NCBI RefSeq assembly: GCF_024320785.1
Contig: NZ_JANDBC010000001.1
Span: 1,680,001-1,744,000, forward strand
Origin: Gracilimonas sediminicola
GTDB taxonomy: Bacteria; Bacteroidota; Rhodothermia; Balneolales; Balneolaceae
DNA length: 64,000 bases
Direction: 5' to 3'
Shown in pieces: positions 53,423-61,981 of this stretch. The number at the start of each line of letters is the position of its first letter. Positions within the stretch are counted from its first letter, which is position 1. A model generated the notes under the pieces. That model was not told the DNA's origin. It did not search any database and saw only the letters and a list, made by a program, of their open reading frames with translations. Both the position numbers and the translations under genes were made by a program.

Positions 53423-54196
53423 TCAAAGTTTTATGATCAGGCCGTTGCTTAGTTCATATGTCCAGTTGGGGATATCGATGACCGGGTCGGCATCATAAGC
53501 AGCTGAGAACTGCACACTCAGCGAAATACGCTGAGTGATTTTGACCTGAAGCTGCGTTTCCAGAATAGAGCGGGCCTGAAAAAACTGATTGGGACGGGCC
53601 TGGTAATAACCGATCAGCAGGAAAGTGGTTTGGGAGTTGAGATTTCCCCGAAGGGATAGATTACTGGTGCTTTTGATGAACCTGTTGTCGATAGCCGGCG
53701 CACGGTCCTCCTGCCATTGTTCGTACTCAGCCATCAGTCCGGTTGAAAAGCTCCCTGTCCAGTTGTCCCCATCAAACAGCGTGTATCGAAATCCGGTTCC
53801 GCCCAAAAAACGATTCTGAAGTCCCAGGTTATTGTTGTACTGATATTGGAAAAACACTTCAGGTGAAAAACGGTTCTCGCGATTAAACGTAGAGCGCAGG
53901 TGACTGTACCCGCTGCTTATGACGGAAGCGCCATCCAGGTTAACCAGCTTCAGATTGTTCAAAAACAGGTATGCATGATGGTCAGAAAAATAGGACAGGT
54001 TAGCTTTGTTGGTAAACTGAAGCACGCGGTCGTTATACTGGCTCAGCGATAAGTTAAAATTCAGCTGCCCGTACCAGCCGGCAGAATCGGCATCAGAGCG
54101 AACGCTTTCCACATTTAGTAATTGAGCCTGAAGAGCCGAAGGTGAAATCATGATCAGAAAAAGAGACAGAAGGGAGAATTGGAAAAATCGAAGCAT
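53423..54196 (-). CDS. DUF481-like outer-membrane beta-barrel protein
   Basis: This 257-residue protein has a Sec signal (MLRFFQFSLLSLFLIMISPSALQAQ). The mature part alternates amphipathic strands (GQLNFNLSLSQYNDRVLQF, LGLQNRFLGGTGFRYTLFD, ETQLQVKITQRISLSVQFSAAYD) ending ELSNGLIIKL with a C-terminal hydrophobic strand, the form expected of a monomeric outer-membrane barrel. RFLGGTGFRY and the repeated NxxxxxY turns fit DUF481 proteins, whose roles are poorly known. It is divergent from the ypdA-like gene. REP elements occupy the 525 bp downstream. Confidence 0.85.
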   Translation of the reverse strand: MLRFFQFSLLSLFLIMISPSALQAQLLNVESVRSDADSAGWYGQLNFNLSLSQYNDRVLQFTNKANLSYFSDHHAYLFLNNLKLVNLDGASVISSGYSHLRSTFNRENRFSPEVFFQYQYNNNLGLQNRFLGGTGFRYTLFDGDNWTGSFSTGLMAEYEQWQEDRAPAIDNRFIKSTSNLSLRGNLNSQTTFLLIGYYQARPNQFFQARSILETQLQVKITQRISLSVQFSAAYDADPVIDIPNWTYELSNGLIIKL

Positions 54197-54306
54197 TAAT
54201 CAGGTTGAATTTTAGAGAGTTCAGTGAATCAAAGATACTTCATCCGGGAAAGTTCCTGCAATTATAATTTGAAAAACGGCAGCCTATCTAAGAGTTAAAC
54301 GATTCG

Positions 54307-54314
54307 TATCTTTG
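54307..54314 (+). promoter_or_regulatory. Possible -7 box of the YpdA-like gene
   Basis: TATCTTTG matches the TAnnTTTG pattern 53 bp before the ATG. No -33 TTTG is found at the expected distance, so this is weak. Confidence 0.3.
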
Positions 54315-54367
54315 GGCTGTTTGGAACATTCACTTACTTACTCAAACTTATAACTACAAAAACGGAT

Positions 54368-55321
54368 ATGGTTATCATAATAGGTGCGGGCCCGATTGGG
54401 CTTGCAACCGGAATTGCACTTCAGGAAAAAAACATACCTTTTAAAATAATTGAACGCGGTTGCCTGGTTAACTCACTGTACCACTACCCGACCAACATGA
54501 CGTTCTTTTCCACATCGGATAAGTTGGAAATCGGGAACGTGCCGTTTATTTCTCACGGATCAAAACCTACCCGAGCTGAAGCCCTTGAATATTACCGCCG
54601 GGTAGCCGAGCACTATGAACTGCCCGTCAACCTGTACGAAACAGTAACATCGATGGAAGGGGAAGACGGAAACTTCACCGTAAAAACAGATAAAGATGAG
54701 TATAAAGCGGAGAAAGTAATTGTAGCTTCCGGCTTTTATGGTCAGGCCAATATGATGGGCGTGCCGGGCGAAGATCTCCCTAAAGTGAAGCATTATTATG
54801 ATGAACCTCATCCCTATGCCTGGCAAAAAGTGCTGGTGATTGGCGGTGGTAATTCCGGTGCCGACGTAGCCCTGGAATGCTGGAGAAGCGGTGCCGATGT
54901 AACCATGCTGTTGAAGTACGACCAAATCAAACCTTCAGTAAAATATTGGGTAAAACCGGACATCGAAAACCGGATTAAGAATGAGGAGATCCCTTGTTTC
55001 TTTAACTCAGAGGTGAAGGAAATCCGGGAGAAAGAAGTCGTCATCACCACACCGGATGGTGAGGTCACCATCGAAAATGATTTTGTGCTTGCGATGACCG
55101 GCTATCACCCCAACTATGAGCTGATGGAAAGTTTGGGAGTTGAGCTTACTGATGATGAAAAATGCATGCCTGTTCACGATGAGGACAGCCTGGAAACCAG
55201 CCGGAAAGGTGTTTACGTGGCCGGCGTTGTTTGCGGAGGAATGGATACCAGCCGCTTATTCATTGAAAACTCGCGCGTGCATGCCGAGCAGATTGCGAGT
55301 CATATTGAAAAGAGTATATAG
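54368..55321 (+). CDS. YpdA-like bacillithiol disulfide reductase family protein
   Basis: This 317-residue flavoprotein has an N-terminal FAD Rossmann motif GAGPIGLATG (6-15) and a second, NAD(P)H-binding motif VIGGGNSGADVALE (about 158-171). LYHYPTNMTFFSTSDKLEIG and the C-terminal GYHPNYELMESLG are characteristic of YpdA. No redox CxxC pair is present; YpdA uses a single conserved Cys for bacillithiol disulfide reduction, and a candidate is in VVCGGMDTSRLFIENSRVH. It implies bacillithiol or a related thiol is used in this organism, in addition to ergothioneine made by egtB/egtD. No bsh genes are in the window. Confidence 0.88.
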   Translation: MVIIIGAGPIGLATGIALQEKNIPFKIIERGCLVNSLYHYPTNMTFFSTSDKLEIGNVPFISHGSKPTRAEALEYYRRVAEHYELPVNLYETVTSMEGEDGNFTVKTDKDEYKAEKVIVASGFYGQANMMGVPGEDLPKVKHYYDEPHPYAWQKVLVIGGGNSGADVALECWRSGADVTMLLKYDQIKPSVKYWVKPDIENRIKNEEIPCFFNSEVKEIREKEVVITTPDGEVTIENDFVLAMTGYHPNYELMESLGVELTDDEKCMPVHDEDSLETSRKGVYVAGVVCGGMDTSRLFIENSRVHAEQIASHIEKSI

Positions 55322-55323
55322 AA

Positions 55324-55355
55324 AAAGCCCCGCACATAGTTTATGCGCGGGGCTT
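55324..55355. terminator. Shared terminator between convergent genes
   Basis: AAAGCCCCGC pairs with GCGGGGCTTT around a 12-base loop, between the ypdA-like gene and the convergent subtilase. Flanking T/A runs are short in both directions. Confidence 0.7.
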
Positions 55356-55382
55356 TCGTATGTTTAGGAGCTACTATTGCTC

Positions 55383-56627
55383 TTAATGAGTTGCGATTGG
55401 GTCGGGTGTTCCGTCAGGATCGCCGTTGGCTGTTCCATCAGCAACAGGGTTGCCTCCGGTTACCAGTAATACACCGGCCACATGAGGGGTTGCCATAGAC
55501 GTACCGCTGATGGTATTCACACCGCCGTCTCTCCAAAGGGATTCAACATCCACACCGGGTGCGGCATATTCAATCGGTGGGTTTCCGTAGTTAGAGAAAG
55601 AGGCGAAATTATCGTTGCTGTCGATGGCAGAAACGGTCCATACATTGTTGTACTCAACCCGGGCCGGAGAAGAATTATTGGCATCGGCGCCGTCGTTACC
55701 GGCAGCAAGGGCAAACATGATTCCGTTATCCGCTGCGTTTCTTACCGCATCATCCACAGCCTGAGAAGTTCCTCCTCCTAAACTCATGTTGGCTACATCA
55801 CCGGATGATCCGTTAGCGGCCACATAATCGATTCCGTCAATTACACCGGAATAAGCTCCGCTTCCGTTGCTATCTAATACTTTTACGGCAACAACGCTTG
55901 CACCTGCAGCTACACCTACCACATCAATGTCATTATCTAAAGCCGCAATGGTTCCGGCTACGTGGGTTCCGTGTCCGTTACCGTCATCAGCAGAGCTTTC
56001 CGTAGTTACAAAAGAAGTACTCATTTGCGTGTTTACATTCAGGTCGTTATGGTCCAGATCCACGCCGGAATCAAGAACCCAGGCCGTTAAACCGGATCCG
56101 TCAACAGAACCACCTACACGGTTGATGCCGTAAGGGGTAACCTGAGGATCTCCGCCGCCATAATCACAGCCGATTCCGAAATAAATGCACCAAAATGACT
56201 GTGTAGCTTTAGGAGGAGACAAGATCACAATTCTATCCTGCTCGATGTAATCAACGCGTTCATCATTTCTCAACGCATTAAGTTGGTCATCGTCCAGTTC
56301 GGCAGTGAAACCACTGACAGAATATTTATAGGTGCTTCTGATCTTTTCCTGAGGGATATTGTTATCGGTGGAAACGGCGTCAATTTTCCGCTGAACCTGC
56401 TGCGCCCGCTGAGCCTTGGCCATCCTTCTTTCATTGCCTTCTTCTTTAAAAACCACAATGTATTGGCCATCGATAGGCTGATTCTGTTTAGCCAGAATTT
56501 GTTCGGCTTTCTCTTCCTTGGTGAGTTCGTCTTGTTTATTTACACTTGTTGTTTGGTCACATCCTGTGACGACTAAAGCCCCGATAATTAATAAAGAGCT
56601 TAGCTTTTTTAACATAGTACTTGACAT
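55383..56627 (-). CDS. S8 subtilisin-like protease with I9 propeptide, lipoprotein signal
   Basis: This 414-residue protein has a lipoprotein signal (MLKKLSSLLIIGALVVTGCDQ), an inhibitor-I9 propeptide (QYIVVFKEEGNE ... GFTAELDDDQLNALRND, about 55-130) and a subtilase domain with D186 (VLDSGVD), H219 (NGHGTHVAGT), oxyanion N311 (AAGND) and S377 (SGTSMATPH). I use the first ATG (56627) because an AGAGG ribosome-binding site lies six bases before it. Two small palindromes lie upstream. It ends in a short acidic tail (VADGTANGDPDGTPDP) that could bind calcium. It is expected to be activated outside the cytosol by removal of the propeptide. Confidence 0.95.
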   Translation of the reverse strand: MSSTMLKKLSSLLIIGALVVTGCDQTTSVNKQDELTKEEKAEQILAKQNQPIDGQYIVVFKEEGNERRMAKAQRAQQVQRKIDAVSTDNNIPQEKIRSTYKYSVSGFTAELDDDQLNALRNDERVDYIEQDRIVILSPPKATQSFWCIYFGIGCDYGGGDPQVTPYGINRVGGSVDGSGLTAWVLDSGVDLDHNDLNVNTQMSTSFVTTESSADDGNGHGTHVAGTIAALDNDIDVVGVAAGASVVAVKVLDSNGSGAYSGVIDGIDYVAANGSSGDVANMSLGGGTSQAVDDAVRNAADNGIMFALAAGNDGADANNSSPARVEYNNVWTVSAIDSNDNFASFSNYGNPPIEYAAPGVDVESLWRDGGVNTISGTSMATPHVAGVLLVTGGNPVADGTANGDPDGTPDPIATH

Positions 56628-56675
56628 AGATTACCTCTGTTAATTGGTGTTCTTTTTATAACACAGCAATTAAGA

Positions 56676-56702
56676 GTTAGCTAACTATCTATGACCGGTC
56701 AT
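56676..56702. promoter_or_regulatory. Two perfect palindromes upstream of the subtilase gene
   Basis: GTTAGCTAAC (56676-56685) and ATGACCGGTCAT (56691-56702) are perfect palindromes of 10 and 12 bp, centred about 16 bp apart and 49-75 bp upstream of the ATG. A role as operator is a guess from position and symmetry. Confidence 0.45.
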
Positions 56703-56822
56703 TTATTAACTGCTTGCATACACAAGAGTAAAAAAATGATAAATGTTACAAATTAGTGTTGATTTAACTGTTTTTAGGGGTAAAAGACGTAAAAATAATA
56801 CTCAGTCATAACGGTAGCCTGA

Positions 56823-58145
56823 TCAGTTCAAATACCTTCCCAACGTTTCCAAGAGGTTTTCTTCAGACAGCGCCATCCCGTACTCCACGATTTCACCTTC
56901 CGGATCAATCAGGTAGTAGGTTGGGTAGGCGTTGACCGAATACAGTTCCTGAACGGTGTTGTTCTCTTCATAGATCTCCAGAATCTGTGGCCAGGTTATG
57001 TTTTCCTGATCCAGGAAGTCCTCAAACGGATCGGCCCTTACTTCATTGGCTATTCCTATAATCTCGAAATCAGATCCGCCGAATTTCTCATAGGCTTGCT
57101 TTAAAACAGGCAGGGCATCAATACAGGGACCGCACCAGGTTCCCCAGAAATCAAGCATCACGTATTTACCACGAAGATCCTTCAGGCTAATCTCTCTTCC
57201 ACTTACCGTTTGGGCGGTGAAATCAGGAGCTTCTGTTCCGGGACGAAGTGCGACTTTGGGATCTACTTTTTCTTCGGATACATCAATGGTTACAGAACTT
57301 CCATCGATGGCAATATCAGTGATCTTCCAGCTCTCGCCGGCTATGTTAAAAGGTTCGGTAACGGGATAAGCTTCCATGCCGTCCGGCATCACGTCAAATT
57401 TTCCGTCTTCATCCAGGTCTATATACAAATAAGTGTATAATTCTTTTCTGTAGGGAGGAGCACTATCTTTGGAAAGAAGGACATCGAAAGTTTGATCATT
57501 TACGGTCCACGTGCCCATCCTGATTTTGTGGTAAAAAAGCTGCAGGCTTTCGGATGGTGAGGAATCAGAAAGGTACATGAGGCTGGCCTTTCCCTCATGC
57601 CATACCGTTTCTTCTCCGTTAAAATATTCAAAGGGAGCAGGAACTACAGCCTCCATAACGTTAAAAACCTGATCCTGAAACTCAACCGTTGTGGGTTCAA
57701 AATAAATCGGCTCATCCAAAAAGTTTCCATCTTTGCCTTCAACATATACCACAGGTTTACCCTGTTCGTCTTCGCCAACAGCTACGGTAATAATAACGTC
57801 GACCCATTCATCCGTAATGGCCACAGAATCTATCAGCGCACTATTTCTCTGAAAAATGGAATTGTTGATAAAACCGGCTGCATGTCCCTGGCTCACATAT
57901 TGATACAGATCAATGATGCCATGAAAGATCTCCCCATTTTGAAGTCCTTCGGGAATATCGGCAGGCTCTCCCGGGTATTCAGGTTCAAAAATAAATCCCC
58001 CTCCCATTGATATGGCTAGCAACGGGGGAACCTGCCCGGTGTTTTCCTTCAAATTCAACTCTACCTTAAAAGGATGGCCGGTATGTTCTTTGGCGCAGGA
58101 TGCCAACAACAGGCTTCCGGCAATCAGTATCAGTAATCTTTTCAT
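56823..58145 (-). CDS. Thioredoxin-like (TlpA/ResA type) lipoprotein
   Basis: About 440 residues from the ATG at 58145, chosen for its lipoprotein signal (MKRLLILIAGSLLLASCAKE). The N-terminal 300 residues contain no family I recognise but look like a beta-rich DUF4369-style region, with the turn DLDEDGKFDVMPDGMEAYP. The C-terminal part is a TlpA-like thioredoxin with PDFTAQTVSGREISLKDLRGK and active-site WCGPC (about residue 337-341) and cis-Pro in AYPTYYLI. It should face the periplasm and reduce or rearrange disulfides. It lies after a terminator, so it is transcribed on its own. Confidence 0.9.
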   Translation of the reverse strand: MKRLLILIAGSLLLASCAKEHTGHPFKVELNLKENTGQVPPLLAISMGGGFIFEPEYPGEPADIPEGLQNGEIFHGIIDLYQYVSQGHAAGFINNSIFQRNSALIDSVAITDEWVDVIITVAVGEDEQGKPVVYVEGKDGNFLDEPIYFEPTTVEFQDQVFNVMEAVVPAPFEYFNGEETVWHEGKASLMYLSDSSPSESLQLFYHKIRMGTWTVNDQTFDVLLSKDSAPPYRKELYTYLYIDLDEDGKFDVMPDGMEAYPVTEPFNIAGESWKITDIAIDGSSVTIDVSEEKVDPKVALRPGTEAPDFTAQTVSGREISLKDLRGKYVMLDFWGTWCGPCIDALPVLKQAYEKFGGSDFEIIGIANEVRADPFEDFLDQENITWPQILEIYEENNTVQELYSVNAYPTYYLIDPEGEIVEYGMALSEENLLETLGRYLN

Positions 58146-58201
58146 TCGTTTAAGTGCAAGTGAATACAATGGCGAATGAATATGGGAAAAACCTTCAAAC
58201 A

Positions 58202-58232
58202 AAAAAAGCCTCTTCCGCTAAGAAGAGGCTTT
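58202..58232 (-). terminator. Terminator of the GNAT gene
   Basis: The stem AAAGCCTCTTC / GAAGAGGCTTT with six-base loop is followed by a seven-T run on the minus strand, 26 bp after the acetyltransferase stop. Confidence 0.85.
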
Positions 58233-58257
58233 GAAGTTTTAGGCTGATATCAGAATA

Positions 58258-58749
58258 TCAGTTCAAATTCTTCGTCATGAAGTACCACTTTGGATCGCCA
58301 TACTCAAAATCTTGTTTCTCGTACAGGCGTCGTGCCGGATTGTCTTCCCGCACTTCGAGGGTAATTTTGGAGCAGCCCATTTCCTGAGCTTCTTCCTCAA
58401 TGTTTTCCAGCATCATGGTTCCGATTCCCATCCCGCGTGCATCGGGGTGAACGGCAACATCATGAATTTTGAATACCTTGCTGGCCGTAAAGGTTGAAAA
58501 TCCTACAAAACAGGTTACAATGCCCAACGCCTTATCGCTGGCATAGGCGATGTAGGTCATGGTGGTGGGTACTTTTTTCATCTCTGCGATCATATCAACG
58601 CGGACTTCCTCGTCCAGCGGTTCATCCTGCCCCATAGGATCTCTCGCAAAGAGGTCTACAATCTTGACTATATCTGAGGCGTGTTTAGGGTTGTTTAAGT
58701 CAGCTTTTAAAATCTTGACGTCGGTTGAAACGTCTGCTTCTGCAATCAC
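58258..58749 (-). CDS. GNAT family N-acetyltransferase
   Basis: This 163-residue protein has the acetyl-CoA binding motif A in VAVHPDARGMGIGTMMLENIE (R/Q-x2-G-x-G/A form RGMGIG), with strand beta-4 before it (KVFKIHDVAV) and motif B in ARRLYEKQDFEYGD. The start region VKILKADLNNPKHASDIVKIVDLFARDPMG fits GNATs that act on amino acids or aminoglycosides, such as the RimI-like and YncA-like branches. No substrate is suggested by its neighbours. It is monocistronic with its own terminator. Confidence 0.9.
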   Translation of the reverse strand: MIAEADVSTDVKILKADLNNPKHASDIVKIVDLFARDPMGQDEPLDEEVRVDMIAEMKKVPTTMTYIAYASDKALGIVTCFVGFSTFTASKVFKIHDVAVHPDARGMGIGTMMLENIEEEAQEMGCSKITLEVREDNPARRLYEKQDFEYGDPKWYFMTKNLN

Positions 58750-58890
58750 TCTTTTATGATTTTGTTTAAATGAATTTTATGAAGCGTAAAGTTAAAAAGA
58801 TTAGGCGGATGTTTAAAGGAATTAACCTTTTTCTAACTTTTCTTTGCAAAAAGATAATTTGGCTTTAATGTTTTCACCACAGTTGAACAT

Positions 58891-58955
58891 CCAATAAGGA
58901 ACTCCCAACGTTAAAAGAAAAAATTAAACTTTGGGAGTTCAATGTTCCTTGTTGG
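58891..58955. repeat. Long imperfect hairpin after the dipeptidase gene
   Basis: CCAATAAGGAAC (58891-58902) pairs with GTTCCTTGTTGG (58944-58955), and TCCCAA with TTGGGA inside it. It lies a few bases past the dipeptidase stop. There is no T run, so it may be an mRNA-stabilising hairpin rather than a terminator. Confidence 0.45.
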
Positions 58956-58962
58956 TTGTTCG

Positions 58963-60255
58963 CTACTCTTCTTCGGCTTGAATTTTTGCGGCAACTGCTT
59001 CGGCTTCATCCAGCACGCGCAGTAAATTTCCGCTCCACAGCATTGCGATTTCTTCTTCACTATACCCGCGTTTTACCAGCTCATGCGTCACATTGAAGGT
59101 TTCGGAGGCATCCATCCAGTTGTAAACGCCACCACCGCCATCAAAATCAGAGCTGATTCCCACATGCTCAATCCCAATTAAGTCGACCATATAATCCACA
59201 TGGTCAACCAGGTCGGCAACATTAACCGGCGGGTACATATTGTTGACTTCTTCCACAATTCGGGGCTCGGCATTATCCTGAGCGGTGCGATACATTTCCA
59301 TATATTCGTCACGTTCTTCTTCGCTCATTTCGCGAATATCACCCCAATTTAAAAGCTCAAAACCCAATTTTCCGGCTTCTTCTTCCAGAACTGTGCGCGA
59401 GGCATCCTGCCAGGCGGCGTGTTTTTCGGAATCCAGGTAGCTGCGAAAAGCCACGGTTTGAACCACTCCGCCATTCTCTTTCAGCAGCATCAGTTCTTCA
59501 TCGCTCAGGTTACGGCTTACATCATTCATCGCTCTGGCTGAAGAGTGCGAAGCAATGACCGGCGCCTTGGATAACTTCATCGTTTCGATGTTTGCTTTTT
59601 TGGAGGGATGAGAGATATCAATCAGCATTCCCAGCCGGTTCATCTCGGCAATAGCTTCTCTTCCCAAATCACTCAGGCCGTCATGCATCCATTCGTCATT
59701 GCGCTCGCCGGTGTTGGAGTCGCTGAACTGACTGTGACCATTATGAGAAAGGGACATATATCGGGCCCCGCGCTCGTAAAACTCTTCTATCCTGGAGAGA
59801 TCGGTTCCAACCGGATAGGCATTCTCCACTCCAATCATGGCTACTTTCTTTCCGTCAGCAACTATACGTCTCACATCCTCAGAAGTAGTTGCGAGTTCGA
59901 TTTTGTCAGGCGCAATTTCTTCTGTTAACCGATGGATGGCTTCAAACTTGCTGTCTGCATTATCATAGGCATCGGCATAGCCTTCTTCCGTCAGTGTATC
60001 CTGGCCGGTGTACACAACCAGCCAAACCACATCCAGGCCGCCTTCTTCCATTTTAATCAAATCTACCTGGGTATCTAACCGCTGGGTGTAATTGGTTTCT
60101 TCGGTGAAGTTATTCACGTTTATATCCACGTGGGTATCCAGGGTGATGACCCTTTCATGGATATCCATGGCTTTGTCAAAAATTTCTTTTTCGCTTGGGG
60201 CGCATCCCACTAACAATAGTAAAGCAAGAATGGAAGAGCTAAGTAGTTTTTTCAT
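58963..60255 (-). CDS. M19 family membrane dipeptidase lipoprotein
   Basis: About 430 residues from the ATG at 60255, chosen for the lipoprotein signal (MKKLLSSSILALLLLVGCAPS); the longer frame to 60333 is AT-rich and not signal-like. Zinc ligands in order are H and D in TLDTHVDINV, E in MIGVENAYP, H in DISHPSKKA, H in IASHSSARAM and D in ISSDFDGGG, as in renal dipeptidase family M19. It hydrolyses dipeptides, some with D-residues, outside the cytosol. With the M28 enzyme it could recycle cell-wall or extracellular peptides. Confidence 0.94.
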   Translation of the reverse strand: MKKLLSSSILALLLLVGCAPSEKEIFDKAMDIHERVITLDTHVDINVNNFTEETNYTQRLDTQVDLIKMEEGGLDVVWLVVYTGQDTLTEEGYADAYDNADSKFEAIHRLTEEIAPDKIELATTSEDVRRIVADGKKVAMIGVENAYPVGTDLSRIEEFYERGARYMSLSHNGHSQFSDSNTGERNDEWMHDGLSDLGREAIAEMNRLGMLIDISHPSKKANIETMKLSKAPVIASHSSARAMNDVSRNLSDEELMLLKENGGVVQTVAFRSYLDSEKHAAWQDASRTVLEEEAGKLGFELLNWGDIREMSEEERDEYMEMYRTAQDNAEPRIVEEVNNMYPPVNVADLVDHVDYMVDLIGIEHVGISSDFDGGGGVYNWMDASETFNVTHELVKRGYSEEEIAMLWSGNLLRVLDEAEAVAAKIQAEEE

Positions 60256-60384
60256 AGAGGTTCTTTTTTTAGGGATTTCAGGTGAAGAATCTATACTAAT
60301 TTTTGGAAAGTTGTGAAGCGTCAAGGAACGCATACCCCCTGCATCCCATTTATTTAATAGATATTAACAAATAAAGGAGCGCAT

Positions 60385-60651
60385 ATGACCCTCATGTATT
60401 TACTAAGTTATATCACCATTGGATTAGTAATTGGATGGCTGAGCCGCGTTATCACTCGGGATCGGGGAGTGACCATGCTGCCCAGTCTCGCCTTTGGAGT
60501 GCTCGGAGCATTAGCCGACACCTTTATCGTACAAGCAGTAGGATTAGCCGGGACAGCTTTCTATGCGGTAGTTGGTGCGGTTGGTGTTTTATTTACGGTG
60601 AATGTCTTTCGTCAGGATGATCCCATTTTTGTGGAGACCGAAAAGGCTTAA
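60385..60651 (+). CDS. Small membrane protein of the GlsB/YeaQ/YmgE (transglycosylase-associated) family
   Basis: This 88-residue protein has three hydrophobic segments, beginning YLLSYITIGLVIGWLSRVITRDRG, with FGVLGALADTFIVQAVG in the middle. The G(W/A)LSR-x2-(T/K)RD motif after the first helix is the family signature. Members are stress-induced membrane proteins of unknown mechanism. A good ribosome-binding site (AAAGGAG) lies seven bases before the ATG, unusual in this window. It is followed by two further small membrane proteins on the same strand. Confidence 0.88.
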   Translation: MTLMYLLSYITIGLVIGWLSRVITRDRGVTMLPSLAFGVLGALADTFIVQAVGLAGTAFYAVVGAVGVLFTVNVFRQDDPIFVETEKA

Positions 60652-60743
60652 TAGTTCAGAAATCTGAATTCTGCAGGAACAATTTTTGGGGTTTGGAATT
60701 AGGGTATAGTAAGAGCCCTGTCTAACCCTAAATTTACTTTCGA

Positions 60744-61142
60744 ATGACCCTTAAAGACCGCAGAATTCACCTGTTCCTGCAACTCTTTTTCCTGCTTGTA
60801 GGCCTGTACCAGTTTGTGGAACTAATAGGTTCTCTGCAGAGCGGTCAGTTTTCCGGGAATCTTTTTGAGTTTCAATATAATGACTTACCCGCCCTCACCC
60901 TCGGCACATCTATTATTGTAGGGGTTGCATCACTGGTAAGTAGCTTCTCTCTTTGGACTCGCGCAAGCTGGGCTTACGGTTTTTCCCTGTTTACCTCCGG
61001 CATTTTGTTTTCTTATCACCTGATGAACCTGAGCAGCGCCATCCATCAGAACTCGTATGAGATTATTCCGATTGTCCTCGTATTGGTCGTTATTCTGCAG
61101 AGCTTTCCCTTTCTTTTGCGCCGATCGTACCGCAGCATGTAA
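60744..61142 (+). CDS. Four-helix membrane protein of unknown function
   Basis: This 132-residue protein has hydrophobic segments at about 8-25 (HLFLQLFFLLVGLYQFV), 52-70 (LTLGTSIIVGVASLVSSFSL), 75-95 and 103-125 (IIPIVLVLVVILQSFPFLL). There is a loop with Asn/Gln-rich NLSSAIHQNSYE and a basic C-terminus (RRSYRSM). No family is recognised. It lies 30 bases ahead of the membrane-anchored M15-like gene, so they are likely co-transcribed. It might be a partner subunit of that protein, but nothing else in the sequence supports this. Confidence 0.65.
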   Translation: MTLKDRRIHLFLQLFFLLVGLYQFVELIGSLQSGQFSGNLFEFQYNDLPALTLGTSIIVGVASLVSSFSLWTRASWAYGFSLFTSGILFSYHLMNLSSAIHQNSYEIIPIVLVLVVILQSFPFLLRRSYRSM

Positions 61143-61172
61143 CACCGGCGTATTTAATTCGTTCAAGCAGCC

Positions 61173-61904
61173 ATGGACAAGATTTCCCAAAAAGATATCG
61201 ACTGGCTGCTGAATATGGATAAAAGCGGCACGGCTCCCGCGGCTTCTCCAACCGGTTCACCCCCAAAAAAGAAAAACACCGGCTTCCGTATTATGTTCGG
61301 ACTTTTGATGATCATCGGTCTGGTTATCCTTCCATTTTTTCTGCTTGTCCGAACCTCTGTTTTGCTGAATCTCTCGTACGGCTGGAACGGCTGGCTGTCC
61401 CTGGGCGGCGGGGTTTTTGTTACTGTACTGCTGCTTCTCTTTTACATCCTCTTTTTGTTCAGGCGGATTGAGAATAAAAAAATGCTGTTGAAATTCAGCT
61501 TGGGCGGTGTTGGAGCGCTCGTTTTTGCTTTCTGTTTTTATGGGGTGATGTACCTCTCGTCCGTTAACGCGAAAAGTAATGACATCCGCGAGGTGTACCG
61601 GTCGATGCACCCTATTTTGCGGGTAGCGATAGCCACCACCACCCTGGCCGATAATGATCTGGTAATCACCGACATTCAGCGGCAGCCCGAAGATTATGCG
61701 GCTATGGGACTGCCGCTCAACCAGCGCTCTCTACATTATACACAGGAAACCGGGTACGTGCATGCCATCGACCTGAGAACTATTGGGCGTAATGAATTCA
61801 GGAACATTTTGCTCCGCGGCTCCCTCGAAATTATGGGGCTCAACACCATTCGGCACACCGGCACTGCCGATCATCTTCATGTATCCCTGCCACTTACCGA
61901 ATAG
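61173..61904 (+). CDS. Membrane-anchored protein with a probable M15/LAS-type peptidase domain
   Basis: This 243-residue protein has a Pro-rich cytosolic N-terminus (TGSPPKKKNTG) and three transmembrane helices (about 38-60, 68-95 and 105-128). The C-terminal 110 residues, outside the membrane, contain SLHYTQETGYVHAIDL and, near the end, TADHLHVSLP. An early His, the Asp of AIDL and HLH correspond to the zinc ligands of LAS metallopeptidases (M15 and relatives: SxHxxGxAxDx...HxH). A role in trimming peptidoglycan crosslinks is thus likely. The arrangement of an anchored catalytic domain with N-terminal helices is unusual. Confidence in the fold is moderate. Confidence 0.7.
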   Translation: MDKISQKDIDWLLNMDKSGTAPAASPTGSPPKKKNTGFRIMFGLLMIIGLVILPFFLLVRTSVLLNLSYGWNGWLSLGGGVFVTVLLLLFYILFLFRRIENKKMLLKFSLGGVGALVFAFCFYGVMYLSSVNAKSNDIREVYRSMHPILRVAIATTTLADNDLVITDIQRQPEDYAAMGLPLNQRSLHYTQETGYVHAIDLRTIGRNEFRNILLRGSLEIMGLNTIRHTGTADHLHVSLPLTE

Positions 61905-61981
61905 AGTGGGCTTATCCTTGTTTCTCTGTGATATAATTACGACCATCAGGTACTTCAAAATTAGCTAAGGAGACACGGAAC

